From Sporolactobacillus putidus (lineage in GTDB: Bacteria > Bacillota > Bacilli > Bacillales > Sporolactobacillaceae), in the NCBI RefSeq assembly GCF_014647035.1, contig NZ_BMOK01000005.1:124001-188000 (forward strand): DNA of 64,000 nt, in the 5' to 3' direction. The position numbers were made by a program, and so were the translations under genes. Shown here piece after piece: positions 17,101-25,718 of this stretch. Below the pieces are notes generated by a model that saw only the letters and a list, made by a program, of their open reading frames with translations, ran no database searches and had not been told where the DNA came from. Within the stretch, counting starts at the first letter, position 1. Each line of letters opens with the position of its first letter.

Positions 17101-18662
17101 ACGCGGTCGGTCTCGCGGACCATCCCGAAACGCAGAAACAGACGCCCGTATATCTGCAGCTGCAAAAAGCAAAAAATATGGCGATATTCGGCGCGTCCGG
17201 GTTCGGAAAAACGACCACCATTTCCTCTTATTTACTGGCGGCCGCCAGACGCTATTCACCGGACAACGTGCAATTCTATCTGTTCGACTTTGGCAGCGGC
17301 GGTTTGCTGCCGCTCAGAAAACTTCGTCATTCCGGCGATTACTTTCGCCTCGATGAGAAAGAAAAGATCAGGAAGTTCGTCAAATGGCTGAATCAGGAGA
17401 CTCAGCGGCGCAAAGATCTCCTCCGCCGCGGAGGGGTCCCGAGCATCGAACTTTACAACGAACAGGAAGCGCAGACATTACCTTACCTGAAAATCGTTGT
17501 CGATAATTTTGAAGCGCTGAGAGAGGAAGCGTCGGAGCTGGAGGAATCCTTCATCCGCTGGGCACGGGAAGGGAGCAGCCTCGGCATCCAGTTCATTCTG
17601 TCCGTCTCACGCGCGAATGGTATTCGACCGAATCTGCTGACCAGTCTGCCGGTTCGCCTGTCCCACTATATGGTGGATCAGTCGGAATTCTATACGGTAT
17701 TCAGCGGTTCGGTCAAGAAAACGGTTGAAGCCCTTCCCGGACGCGCCCTGATCATGACAGAGGAACTGGAAAGCATACAGACCTACCTCCCGTTTGAAGC
17801 CAAAACGGCGGCCGGACAGCTGGAGAGACTGCGGGAGGAAGTCGATGCCTGCAACCGGATTTATCCGGAGAGCGAGACGATATACCATGTGCCGATGCTG
17901 CCGGAAACCTTGGAAACCTCGCTGTTCCTTCAGAACAAAAAGATGCGCGCGGACAGCATTTATCTCGGTCTTGATGCGGAATCCGTCGAACCGTTGGGCA
18001 TTTCCTGCCGGCAAATGACCGCCTTCATTATTGTTGGTGACTCGGGAAAGGGCAAAACCAATGTGATCCGGCTTTTTCTCGAACAGATCAGGCGGTCCGG
18101 ACAGTCATTTGTCGCGATCAGCGATTCTGAAGAACTGGCCTTTGCCAAGGCGGCCGAACACCACGACTGGATGTACCTGGAGGACGCCGCATTGATCGAA
18201 TTGTATGCCGATCGGCTGGAGAACACGTTTGCCGCAAGAGAAAAGGAGATCAGGGAAAAGATGCTGGAGACCGGGCGGACACGTGCGGAAATCGCAGAAG
18301 GTTATCCCGCATTTTACTTGCTGATTGACGGTCTGGACACATTTCTCCGCAAAATGGACAGCCGCCTGCAAACAAGGATCGTTAATCTGATGAAGCGCTT
18401 CGCCCCGCTCGGCTTTTACGTGATCGCGGCCGGCAATCAGCTGGAATGGAAAGGCTACGATCCGCTCGCTGCCGAACTGAAAAATACGAAAGATGCCCTT
18501 CTGCTTATTCGGAAAACCGACCAGTCCGTGTTTACATTACCTTTTATCAACAAGGAACCTGCGCTTGAGATGGGATTCGGCTATCTGCTGCATCAGGGAC
18601 AGGATCGCCGCGTGATGATTCCACTGACGGACGCGCCGGCCTTTGATACAGCGATTATGTAA
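14181..18662 (+). CDS. essC: EssC/YukBA, FtsK/SpoIIIE-type ATPase motor of the T7SS
   Basis: 1493 residues from TTG 14181 (GGAGGGG SD). Residues 1-190 carry two FHA-like domains. TM helices lie at about 237-285 (VTILPPLVMLIVMSIVLIV and following). Three FtsK/SpoIIIE ATPase modules follow, with P-loops at about 674-682 (GTTGAGKSE), 1003-1010 (GASGFGKTT) and 1285-1292 (GDSGKGKTN). The first module also has the Walker B-like LLIDFKGGGM and ATQKPAGVV. It recognises substrates through the last module and drives export. Unlike split yukB/yukA, it is one chain here. Confidence 0.95.
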   Translation: MEKLWLFTKEHYQLINLQPFHKKEVVIGDELMDTITIPVPFGHKMTVRWDAEEKKWVLINQDSRSFLTANVHEIVRNEANDRLELVYQDTASKSTGYYIGHRLQVSVASGEAADFSFPQYEDGTGFLLIRERDKWRARPDSEIHPMFVNGERIYGSVLLETGDVVSWGLNEWTLKSSDLIVLTASEPYQTKLVPARSPKTMLAEKYPNYQRMPRLIYERPKVKVKFSWPSDSEKDSRHNLWVTILPPLVMLIVMSIVLIVQPTGIYMLLSIVMFLSTIFTSGYQYVRESRRTKEHQKERKANYTGYLREKREELNQLYEKQRLVLRYQFPGSAKLKELAFRLSPRIWERGRTDDDFLEIRLGSTTLPADYEIQGSDQELSNRSFDELYLEARTIVDHYRQVADVPLTIRLLDGPVGIVGKHSIIRNAVQQLMMQLAFFHSYHDLRFVVLFDEEEYAEWAWLKWLPHLKSLNTQGRDMIYSEQTRDLLLSGIYELLKERERAENKEKKLFLPHIVFIVASDRLIHEHEIVEFLNKDFTEIGVGSIFLANNKDNLTENVNTVVRYVNEHEGDVMILNKVANGQKFSLDPFTKDGNERFSRCLASLKHTTRFTNSIPESVSFLEMMHAEDVRDLQIQRRWAEHDPIQSLAVPIGLRSRNDVLELNLHEKAHGPHGLLAGTTGAGKSELLQSYILSMAVNFHPHDVAFLLIDFKGGGMAQLFEKLPHLLGTMTNINDEKNFSERALAAVKSESLRRQKLFSKNNINHIDDYQLLYKQGKVKTPMPHLFIISDEFAELKKEEPDFIRELVTTARIGRSLGIHLILATQKPAGVVDDQIRSNSRFKIALRVQDASDSNDILGNGDAAELKQVGRAYLQVGNNEMYELFQSAWSGAPYEKNIYTSEDDVFYVKDTGLYPISEVHAKSQVQAKKETELDVVVRTIARLYAEMGLKRLPSPWIAPLPVHLVRPAALKEEGDFYAVGLADHPETQKQTPVYLQLQKAKNMAIFGASGFGKTTTISSYLLAAARRYSPDNVQFYLFDFGSGGLLPLRKLRHSGDYFRLDEKEKIRKFVKWLNQETQRRKDLLRRGGVPSIELYNEQEAQTLPYLKIVVDNFEALREEASELEESFIRWAREGSSLGIQFILSVSRANGIRPNLLTSLPVRLSHYMVDQSEFYTVFSGSVKKTVEALPGRALIMTEELESIQTYLPFEAKTAAGQLERLREEVDACNRIYPESETIYHVPMLPETLETSLFLQNKKMRADSIYLGLDAESVEPLGISCRQMTAFIIVGDSGKGKTNVIRLFLEQIRRSGQSFVAISDSEELAFAKAAEHHDWMYLEDAALIELYADRLENTFAAREKEIREKMLETGRTRAEIAEGYPAFYLLIDGLDTFLRKMDSRLQTRIVNLMKRFAPLGFYVIAAGNQLEWKGYDPLAAELKNTKDALLLIRKTDQSVFTLPFINKEPALEMGFGYLLHQGQDRRVMIPLTDAPAFDTAIM

Positions 18663-18714
18663 AACTTTGAAAATAAACGGTCAGGCCATAATTTCATTAA
18701 AAAGGAGTTCTTCA

Positions 18715-21567
18715 ATGATGGACGAGGAAAGAAAAAACCGTTTGATGAAATGGGGGTCACTGATTCTCGTATTTATTCTCATTGTCAGTGTCTCCGCCGT
18801 ACTGCCGCGCTACCTGACACCGCCGCCACAGCCGGTGGCGAAGAAGGGAAATGTGCCGAAAACGGTCGTGACTCCCGCACCGCAAACCGGGCACATCGCG
18901 CTTGTCAATGAGGATCAGGGCGCTGATTTTAACGGCCAGAAACTGAATCTCGGCAATCAGATCGTACCGCTCTTTTCCGATCAGGATCCTTATCAGTGGG
19001 AAACCGTCAGCCGCAGCGCAGCCGACAGCGGCCTGAGCCAGGGCAACTATCAGGCCGTCTTCTATATTCCTTCGAATTTTACCCAGAATATTTTTACGTT
19101 TGAAAATCAGAAGCCGAGCGCGGCGGTCATTTCCTATCGGGCGAACCCCAAGCTGACTGCCGAAGACACTGCTAGGGTACAGACTGAGTTTGAGAAAGTC
19201 AGGGGTACCCTGAACCAGCAGTTTTCTAAAATATACTGGCGGTTCATCTCGGACAGGATCAATTATATAAACGGAAATTTTGCGGGTGTTCTGCAAAAGG
19301 AACAGCAGTATCTGCAGGCCATGTCCGATTTTTACAAGCCGTCCTCACTGGATATGGCGCAGGTCTTTAACGCGCAGCTGGACCAGATCAACCAGCTGCT
19401 TGCCGAAACCGGCCAGGCGGCAAAAATGACGGCCGATAAACAGCTGACGCTGACCGATACCAAAACACAAATCAGTCAGCAGCTGGACGCGCTGAATAAA
19501 CTCAACGATCAGCTCAAAAAACAAATCCAGACGATGGATCAGACGCGAATCGCAAACGAGAAACTGGTATCGGACGCCACAACCACTGCGCAGGATGCCT
19601 CAAGCAAGGCTCAGGCAAGTCTGACCGGAGTGACCGGTCCGGCGAGTCCGTATTCGCAAATCATACAGACTCTTTTAGATCAAACGGTTTCGATTGATAA
19701 ACCACTGAAAGCAGCAGATGAATTAACTGGATTAAATGGTCTGATTAATGATGCAAACAGTGAATTAGCAACACTGAATACGACGGCTCAAACTCAGCTG
19801 GATTCTCTATCAAAAGTGTATACAGATCCTCTGGATACTTTAAACAACCAAATTAATCATTCAAAAATTCCAATCAACGCTTTAATAGATCCGGATCCTT
19901 CGAATACAAACAGTCAAAGCCTATACAATCTGGAACAGGCACTTTACCAAACGGCTTATAATAATGCGTCTCAAAATGTAAATAATGATATTAATAGTCT
20001 TGCACAATCAACAAAACCCGGTCTGGTTGCTGTTTCACAGTGGAACGGTGAAACAGACATTTTAAGTACTATAGATTCCGTTCAGAGTGCAATCAGTGAT
20101 CTTGCAAATAATGGAAACATTACCGGTGACAGCAGCATCGCTGCCGGCAACCTCGGGAAAATTAATGATGCTAAAAACTACATCGGCCCATCACTATTTA
20201 TTGATCCTGCCGCAATAACTGCGACAAATAATTATGATGAAGCTGCTTTAAAATATTATCTGGTATTACTGAATAACACGAAGGACAGTTTGACTAATTT
20301 GAACAATTTAGTTGGAAATAATCCTGGGAACACACTATCCGCGTCTTTAAATTCGGTCAAAAATTGGATCGATCAGACAACCGGGGAACTGACTTCATCA
20401 GTCACATCATTAGAAACCATACAAACAGATTCGAAAACGATTGATCAGACTCAAGCTTTACAAACTACTCAAGATTCGATTCAAAAACAATATGATTCAG
20501 CTGTTCAAACATACAGTGATGCGCTGGCCAATCAAAAAACCGGTCTTCAAAAAGCGGAGAATGAGCTGGCAAACAACATCGCCAGCACGCAGCAGCTGAC
20601 CGCGGCCATCGTTAAACCGATTCAGCTGACGACACCGGACATGACTGTTGCCAATACCGCCAGCGGCATTGCCGTGACGCTTCAGGACAATAATTTTGAT
20701 CAGCTGAATATGATTGATCAGGGCATCCAAAACATTTCAAGCAATGAATCTCTGATTCTGAAAGATTCAAAAGACGTGCAGTCGATGGTCAACGGTGTTC
20801 AGAGCAGCGCCGGCCAGCTGAGCAATTCGTGGGGGCAGAACGTCGCGGCAACCGCAGAGCTGAAAAGCGCGATCGCTCAGACGCTTGGCAACACGGGCGA
20901 ACCCGGCAACCGCAATCAGAACGTTTATCAGCAGCTGTCGAGCCCGGTAAGTCTGGCCGGACTGACAGCCGGAAACGCGAACAATGCCGCACCCGGACCG
21001 GCTCAGCAATCGGCGGCCGATAGCAGTAATACGCCCCCCGTTCAGCAGCCTTTTCTTACCTTGCTCGCCGTGCTGATTGCCAGTATCCTGACCGGTTATT
21101 TCAGCTATCACTATCGCAGCCTGAGCAAGATAACGAACGGGCTGATTACGGCTCTGCTCGCACTCGTCAGCTCCGCCGCTATCATCTACTATGGTACGGC
21201 GCAGTATAATCTGGCGGGCGCGGCGACGATCATGTGGAGCGTCTTCACATTCGGACTGATCACGCTCATGTCCGCATGGATCCGGGAGGTTTACCTGCTG
21301 TCTGAAATTGCCGGCGTACTGCTTACGTCGGCGCTGGTTGTCTTCTTTACGCTGCCTTTGCTGAGAAACAGCATGGACGGTTTCGCTTTTCAGAACCCGG
21401 CTGCCGACGTGTACCTCTCGATCGCATACAGTCAGGACTATCTTCCGTTCCTGAAAGGAATTCTGGCTATTGCTCTTTTGACTATTCCTGTATTCGCCAT
21501 AATCGGGACGAGAGCGATTGTACGCCACGTGAAAGAGGAGAAAGCGCATGAAACGGAAATTCTTTAA
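18715..21567 (+). CDS. esaA: EsaA/YueB-type T7SS membrane protein with large extracellular domain
   Basis: 950 residues from ATG 18715 (AAAGGAG 7 nt upstream; the longer frame overlaps essC). TM1 at about 10-30. A long extracellular region of about 740 residues rich in Gln, Asn, Asp and Thr with coiled-coil periodicity. Then about five to six C-terminal TM helices in residues 785-940. This is the YhgE/Pip architecture. EsaA is an essential T7SSb subunit; its Bacillus homologue YueB is the SPP1 phage receptor. The central part (about 19680-20500) is much more AT-rich than the flanks and looks swapped in. Confidence 0.9.
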   Translation: MMDEERKNRLMKWGSLILVFILIVSVSAVLPRYLTPPPQPVAKKGNVPKTVVTPAPQTGHIALVNEDQGADFNGQKLNLGNQIVPLFSDQDPYQWETVSRSAADSGLSQGNYQAVFYIPSNFTQNIFTFENQKPSAAVISYRANPKLTAEDTARVQTEFEKVRGTLNQQFSKIYWRFISDRINYINGNFAGVLQKEQQYLQAMSDFYKPSSLDMAQVFNAQLDQINQLLAETGQAAKMTADKQLTLTDTKTQISQQLDALNKLNDQLKKQIQTMDQTRIANEKLVSDATTTAQDASSKAQASLTGVTGPASPYSQIIQTLLDQTVSIDKPLKAADELTGLNGLINDANSELATLNTTAQTQLDSLSKVYTDPLDTLNNQINHSKIPINALIDPDPSNTNSQSLYNLEQALYQTAYNNASQNVNNDINSLAQSTKPGLVAVSQWNGETDILSTIDSVQSAISDLANNGNITGDSSIAAGNLGKINDAKNYIGPSLFIDPAAITATNNYDEAALKYYLVLLNNTKDSLTNLNNLVGNNPGNTLSASLNSVKNWIDQTTGELTSSVTSLETIQTDSKTIDQTQALQTTQDSIQKQYDSAVQTYSDALANQKTGLQKAENELANNIASTQQLTAAIVKPIQLTTPDMTVANTASGIAVTLQDNNFDQLNMIDQGIQNISSNESLILKDSKDVQSMVNGVQSSAGQLSNSWGQNVAATAELKSAIAQTLGNTGEPGNRNQNVYQQLSSPVSLAGLTAGNANNAAPGPAQQSAADSSNTPPVQQPFLTLLAVLIASILTGYFSYHYRSLSKITNGLITALLALVSSAAIIYYGTAQYNLAGAATIMWSVFTFGLITLMSAWIREVYLLSEIAGVLLTSALVVFFTLPLLRNSMDGFAFQNPAADVYLSIAYSQDYLPFLKGILAIALLTIPVFAIIGTRAIVRHVKEEKAHETEIL

Positions 21568-21874
21568 GGTGCTGCTGCCGGCGGGTGCCGTCCTTCTGTC
21601 TTTTATCGTTGTTTCCGGATACGGATACGGGAACGGAAATATCAAACAGGACAGGGTCACACCGAATCATCTCACCAAATCGCAAACGCAGATCAACCCC
21701 AGTGAGATCAATGTCACGATCAATGAACCCTACCGGAAAATACCGGCGGAAGTGAGGAAACTGACATTTATTGAACCCCGCCCAAAAGATGACCTTGTCA
21801 AGAATCTGTTTTTGACGCCGGATAAAGATCAGAAAGCGGACGTTAAAACAGCGGCCGCCAAGCTGTTTAAATGA
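21548..21874 (+). CDS. EssA-like small T7SS membrane protein (tentative)
   Basis: 108 residues, overlapping esaA by 20 nt. One N-terminal hydrophobic helix (residues 8-25) is followed by a hydrophilic domain with PSEINVTINEPYRKIPAE and LTFIEPRPKDDL. Position and size fit EssA/YueC, the small T7SSb membrane subunit. However, the C-terminal TM helix of classical EssA is missing and similarity is weak by eye. It could instead be a separate exported accessory protein. Confidence 0.5.
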   Translation: MKRKFFKVLLPAGAVLLSFIVVSGYGYGNGNIKQDRVTPNHLTKSQTQINPSEINVTINEPYRKIPAEVRKLTFIEPRPKDDLVKNLFLTPDKDQKADVKTAAAKLFK

Positions 21875-21906
21875 CATAGAGAAAACGGAGATGAGGAGGC
21901 ATTTTA

Positions 21907-22275
21907 ATGGGAGAGTCAATATGGGATTCGATCGGCAACTTTTTTGGAATCGGCGTGACGGATGCCGAGCGCAAGCGCGCGAAATATGATCAGCTTCGCC
22001 ATCAGTTAGACGCTTATATCAGCCGGGCGGAAGACGATCTTCATCAGATCTCCGGGCAGATAAACAGTTACGTGAGCGTACATCCTGTACCGAAAACCAA
22101 GATCCCGGGAATCGAATTCAGTATCTCGCGGGAGAGGACGGACGAACGGCTAAAGGCGCAACTGCGCACTTTGAGGACAAAACTGGATGATGCGAAGGAA
22201 GCCAGGGCGGGGGCGGAAAGAGCCTATGCTCATTACAGATATTTAGCCGCGGAAGAAGACAGGAAGAAGGGGTGA
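21907..22275 (+). CDS. Small helical T7SS accessory protein, unrecognised
   Basis: 122 residues after a strong GAGGAGG SD. The N-terminus is amphipathic and Gly-rich (SIWDSIGNFFGIGVTDAERK). The rest is two long charged helices (25-55 and 80-120) with a Pro-containing linker (VHPVPKTKIPG). No signal peptide. Its general form matches LXG-partner or chaperone proteins such as YwqH. Nine nt separate it from the next gene, placing it in the TNT-toxin operon. Confidence 0.5.
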   Translation: MGESIWDSIGNFFGIGVTDAERKRAKYDQLRHQLDAYISRAEDDLHQISGQINSYVSVHPVPKTKIPGIEFSISRERTDERLKAQLRTLRTKLDDAKEARAGAERAYAHYRYLAAEEDRKKG

Positions 22276-22283
22276 CATAACCG

Positions 22284-22601
22284 ATGGGAAAAGCCAGTAA
22301 AGATCATGTGGAAATCAGGGGTTCGCAACTGGGAGAAGCGATAAAATGCATGAAAACGATCGACGCCGCGCTGCACACCGCACTTTCTCAAGGTGAGGCG
22401 CTGAAGTCGGATATTGACGGACAGCCCGACTGGACTGGGAAAAATAAACTGGCTTTTTCAGCCTTCATGGATATTTTGCTGCAGTATCAGCGTCAAGTCA
22501 CGAAGATTACTTCGCAGCATGCAGCGTCCCTCCAGTCTCTGCAAAAAGATATTGCCGCTTTTTCCGGAACGGATGAAGTGTCGAAAATAAAGGGGCTGTG
22601 A
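22284..22601 (+). CDS. WXG100-like secretion partner
   Basis: 105 residues forming a helical hairpin whose turn contains Trp-Thr-Gly (QPDWTGKNKLAFSAFMDIL) near residue 50, the WXG100 signature. Start ATG 22284 has AAGGGGTG about 10 nt upstream. WXG100-like proteins next to large toxins usually bind the toxin's N-terminal helical domain and supply the export signal. This is a different family member from EsxA, with almost no shared residues outside the motif. Confidence 0.68.
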   Translation: MGKASKDHVEIRGSQLGEAIKCMKTIDAALHTALSQGEALKSDIDGQPDWTGKNKLAFSAFMDILLQYQRQVTKITSQHAASLQSLQKDIAAFSGTDEVSKIKGL

Positions 22602-22603
22602 AT

Positions 22604-23307
22604 ATGGGAGATCAACGGCTGACGCTTGACGGACTGACACCGGCCGAGCTCTATGTGCTCGGAACGGCTGCGGATGTGCATGATTTATTTGGCCTTCCGG
22701 AACAGGAACTGCTGGCGATGCTTGATATGAAGATTTTTATCAAGGCCAAAAGATCGCTGCAGAGGAAAAAGATCCTGACGGATGCGGGCGGGTTGACTGA
22801 ACAGGCGGTTTTACTCATTGAAATGATGAAAATCTATGCGGACAGCCCGGCCTATGTCCGGATCAACGATCAGATGGCGGCGTTCAGAAAAGAGAGGAGC
22901 AGGGATCTGATTGTGCTGACCGAGCAGGAACCGTGGCGCAGTTATCGGCTGGAGGTCCTGCCGAAAAGCCTGTTTGTTACCGGGCTTTTTCAGGCGCATC
23001 CCTTCCTGAACCGCAAACCGACCGAGGAAGAACAGCGGTTTTTACTGAAGGAAATCACAGCCGAGGAAAAAAACTGTGGGCATCCATCTCTATGGATCAA
23101 ACCGATCTTTTAGCGATGGAGTGGATGCCGAAGGAAAAATCGGGTTATCTGAGGCCCTATTCCCACTTTCTCTATGTCCCGGTTGAAAATCAGCTCTACC
23201 GGACGGATGTTGTCAGTCAGAAAACACGAAAGGCCAGCCTGTTTTATCTCTATAAGGAGCTGTTTGACTGGCTGGACATTCCCTACGGACAGGAGGCGCA
23301 TGCCTAA
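22604..23307 (+). pseudogene. T7SS accessory protein split by a -1 frameshift at a slippery A-run (tentative DUF5081)
   Basis: From ATG 22604 the first frame encodes about 169 residues. It ends at 23113 shortly after EITAEEKNCGHP. The -1 frame then continues without a gap of homology-like sequence (KLWASISMDQTDLLAMEWMP) to 23307, so a combined product of about 234 residues is expected. The shift lies in GAAAAAAAC at 23066-23074. Either one A has been lost (pseudogene or read error) or frameshifting is programmed. Family not certain. The size and place fit the DUF5081/EspG-like chaperones of T7SS loci. The stop overlaps the next ATG. Confidence 0.55.
23068..23097 (+). promoter_or_regulatory. 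Candidate -1 programmed frameshift signal
   Basis: Slippery heptamer A AAA AAC in the zero frame (23068-23074), a 7-nt spacer, then a perfect 6-pair hairpin atccat/atggat with loop ctct (23082-23097). A Gly/Ala-rich purine stretch gaagga lies upstream. The stem is short, so its strength is doubtful. Confidence 0.35.
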
Positions 23308-23624
23308 TGAGGACGATGGCGGAAGGCGGGGGCGGAGAAATCTCTCTGAATCCCGATGAACTGCAGCGCTTTGCCGAACGGGCCCAGTCGATCGGCGATC
23401 TTTTTCAGAACAGAATTCGCCCGGAGATCGAACGGTTAAGCGGTCTCGGATACTATGCTCAGGGCGAGGCCGCCGACGCGTTTGCCCACTACCGGCAGGC
23501 GCTGGAGAAAATGATGGATGCCGGCGACTTCTACTATCGGGCGGCGCAGATACTGGCGCTCGTAGCGGAAATCATGAGCGGCCAGGACGAGGCGCTGGCC
23601 GCCGCAATCAATGAAGGGCGGTGA
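23307..23624 (+). CDS. Small helical WXG100-like partner directly upstream of the TNT toxin
   Basis: 105 residues. ATG shares the last base of the preceding TAA and lies 10 nt after AGGAGG. After a Gly-rich start (AEGGGGEISLNPDELQRF) there are two helices joined by LSGLGYYAQGEAADAFAHYR, a turn with Tyr-Ala-x-Gly in place of Trp-x-Gly, as in many ESX-like proteins. The stop overlaps the start of the toxin gene (GTGA), suggesting fixed stoichiometry and a role as the toxin's dedicated export partner. Confidence 0.6.
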   Translation: MRTMAEGGGGEISLNPDELQRFAERAQSIGDLFQNRIRPEIERLSGLGYYAQGEAADAFAHYRQALEKMMDAGDFYYRAAQILALVAEIMSGQDEALAAAINEGR

Positions 23625-25438
23625 CGGAAAGCATGGGAGAGGATGTTTCCTACCGAAGCGGTTCATGGGACGACATGGGCCGGGCGATCGCTAAAATTTC
23701 AGGCTGGGGCGGCGCGCTGGAGCGCATGCAGCAGATGGACCGGACTCTTCAGCAGATCCAGAATGCGATTGATGATCTGGATGAGGACCGGCGTCTCTGG
23801 TTTTCGTACAAGAGCCAGGCTGGGGCGCTCGACAAACTGGGTCAGGACTACCGGAAACTGGACACCTTTACGGGAGAGGCCGGCAATGCGGTCAGCCGCC
23901 AGATCGATGATCCCTTTTACAAGCAGATGGATGCCTTTGTCGCGGAAATGTCGCAGATTTCAATCAGCCAGTACCACACCCGGAACACGCTGAACGTCAA
24001 GGAATACCAGGCGACCAGCCCGCTCGCCTCCGTCGCCGCCTATGAGCCAGTGACGAAACAGTCGATCACATTCGACGATCTCTTTAACAGCAGCAGCCTG
24101 ATGGCCGCCTCGCTGAAAAAAGAATACGAAATCTACCGGGCCGCGGCCGGGAAACAGACGGGCGGCGTGACTTTCGACCAGTACAAAGCGGGCATTCAGT
24201 ACAGCCGCGGCTTCGACTACCGGTCGATCAAAGACAAGCAGATGGACAAAGAGTTCTGGGTGAACCTCGGCGTTGGAGCGGCGATTGTCATCCTGACGAT
24301 CGCCTGCCCGCTGGCGGGGATCGCTGCGGGTGCCGCCTATGGGGCGATGCAGCTGACCGACGCGGCCACCGGGACGAGTATGATCTCCGGGCGGAAGCTG
24401 AGCACGGAGGAGCGGGTCACGGAGGGCGTCTTCGGCGTGCTGGACGTGATCCCTGCCTTCAAGGCCGCCGGCGCTTTCAGCGCGATCGGCCGGATGGGCA
24501 CCAAAGGCGTGACGACTCTGGGCGGCCTAACGAAAACGATGGGCCGGGCATCCGGAAGGCGGGTGATCCAGCTGAAACAGATAAGCCGTGCAGGGATAGA
24601 CAGCGTGAAACAAGCCGCGGCCAACGCGGGAGACCGGCTTTCCCTGGGCGGCCTGCAGCCGGAATTTGCCGGCGCTTCGGGGGTCGGTGGTGCAGGCGGC
24701 GGAGAGCGTTTGATTCAGAATGTCAAAAACACATTCCGGCAGATGGCATCTAAGGAACGTGTTACTCAGCAGGTCAATTATAGTAAAATAGGGGAAGTTC
24801 AGGGGGCTGAGAAAGCTAGTACTACAGTAGATAATATTTTACGAAAAACAAAGTGTACAAATTCGGATTTACAGGTTTATTTAAAGAGTATTAATAGTGA
24901 TTTAGCGGATGAATATTTAAAGATGGGAAAATGGCCAGAGAAAGTACAAATTCCTAAGTCACCAGAAGTATTAAAACCTAATGGCAAGATTGATTGGTCA
25001 CAGGTACCAAACGATGGATTTAAACTTAATGAAAAAGGGAATCCAATCAAAAAGCCTTATATACCTAGAGTTGGAGAAGTCATTGATAGATATGGTCCGG
25101 CTGACGGAAGATTTACTTCGCCAGTTATTGATGGAAAACCATACTCTTATGAACAACGCTCATTACCTTATTTGGAAGATGGGTCAAAATATCATCAATA
25201 TGAGATTACTAGAGACTTTAATAATATTAAATCGTATATAGAGAATTGTTCAAATGAAAAACTAAAAGCTGCTATTGAAGGATATATGTCAAAATATTCA
25301 TTAACAGTTGATGATTTAGTTATTGAAAAGGGAGAAATAGCTCCGGGTTTTGGCTCGATAGGAGGCGGGATACAATATCAATTACCTTTGCCTATAAAAA
25401 TGTTAGAGGATTTGGGTATGATAGAAAAATTATTTTGA
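23621..25438 (+). CDS. T7SS polymorphic toxin with C-terminal TNT-type NAD(P)+ glycohydrolase domain
   Basis: 605 residues from GTG 23621 (ATG 23633 is possible). Residues 1-205: helical LXG-like secretion domain. About 212-245: hydrophobic pre-toxin segment (GVGAAIVILTIACPLAGIAA). 245-360: Gly/Ala-rich linker. 480-605: TNT fold signature with VIDRYGPADGRFTSP, the strand pair YHQYEITRDF, and APGFGSIGGGIQY, whose Gln matches the catalytic Gln of the TNT domain of M. tuberculosis CpnT. TNT toxins hydrolyse NAD+ in target cells. Base composition changes sharply to AT-rich at about 24715, the linker/toxin junction, as expected for swapped C-termini. Confidence 0.85.
   Translation: MTESMGEDVSYRSGSWDDMGRAIAKISGWGGALERMQQMDRTLQQIQNAIDDLDEDRRLWFSYKSQAGALDKLGQDYRKLDTFTGEAGNAVSRQIDDPFYKQMDAFVAEMSQISISQYHTRNTLNVKEYQATSPLASVAAYEPVTKQSITFDDLFNSSSLMAASLKKEYEIYRAAAGKQTGGVTFDQYKAGIQYSRGFDYRSIKDKQMDKEFWVNLGVGAAIVILTIACPLAGIAAGAAYGAMQLTDAATGTSMISGRKLSTEERVTEGVFGVLDVIPAFKAAGAFSAIGRMGTKGVTTLGGLTKTMGRASGRRVIQLKQISRAGIDSVKQAAANAGDRLSLGGLQPEFAGASGVGGAGGGERLIQNVKNTFRQMASKERVTQQVNYSKIGEVQGAEKASTTVDNILRKTKCTNSDLQVYLKSINSDLADEYLKMGKWPEKVQIPKSPEVLKPNGKIDWSQVPNDGFKLNEKGNPIKKPYIPRVGEVIDRYGPADGRFTSPVIDGKPYSYEQRSLPYLEDGSKYHQYEITRDFNNIKSYIENCSNEKLKAAIEGYMSKYSLTVDDLVIEKGEIAPGFGSIGGGIQYQLPLPIKMLEDLGMIEKLF
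24300..24705 (+). repeat. Pre-toxin block, copy in the intact toxin gene
   Basis: About 400 bp nearly identical to 26055-26450. It spans the hydrophobic pre-toxin segment and linker up to the toxin-domain junction. Confidence 0.9.
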
Positions 25439-25460
25439 TCCATACGGGGAGGAAAAGAGA

Positions 25461-25718
25461 ATGAATGTAGAAGAAACAAAAATGATCATTCAAAAAGAAG
25501 GTCTGAAGAACTATTGCTTTTTTTGCGATAGATCTCCAAACGAGAGAGAGGTAGTTATTCAAAAATCAGGGAAAAAATGGGCAGTGTATACGTGTGATGA
25601 GAGAGCAGCTAAGATAGGAGAGCAAATATATAATAATGAAAGTGATGCATTAGAAGATTTCGTTAAAAGATTAAGGGGAGACAAATTAGTCAGAGAATAT
25701 TATGGCGATTCGCTATAA
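25461..25718 (+). CDS. Immunity protein for the TNT toxin, Imm59-like
   Basis: 85 residues, 22 nt after the toxin stop, with GGGGAGG SD. AT-rich like the toxin domain, so the pair probably moved together. The sequence (NYCFFCDRSPNEREVVIQKS, then WAVYTCDERAAKIGEQIYNN) strongly recalls the Imm59 family of small immunity proteins. Acts in the producer cytosol by binding and blocking the NAD glycohydrolase. Family call is from memory of the pattern. Confidence 0.68.
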   Translation: MNVEETKMIIQKEGLKNYCFFCDRSPNEREVVIQKSGKKWAVYTCDERAAKIGEQIYNNESDALEDFVKRLRGDKLVREYYGDSL

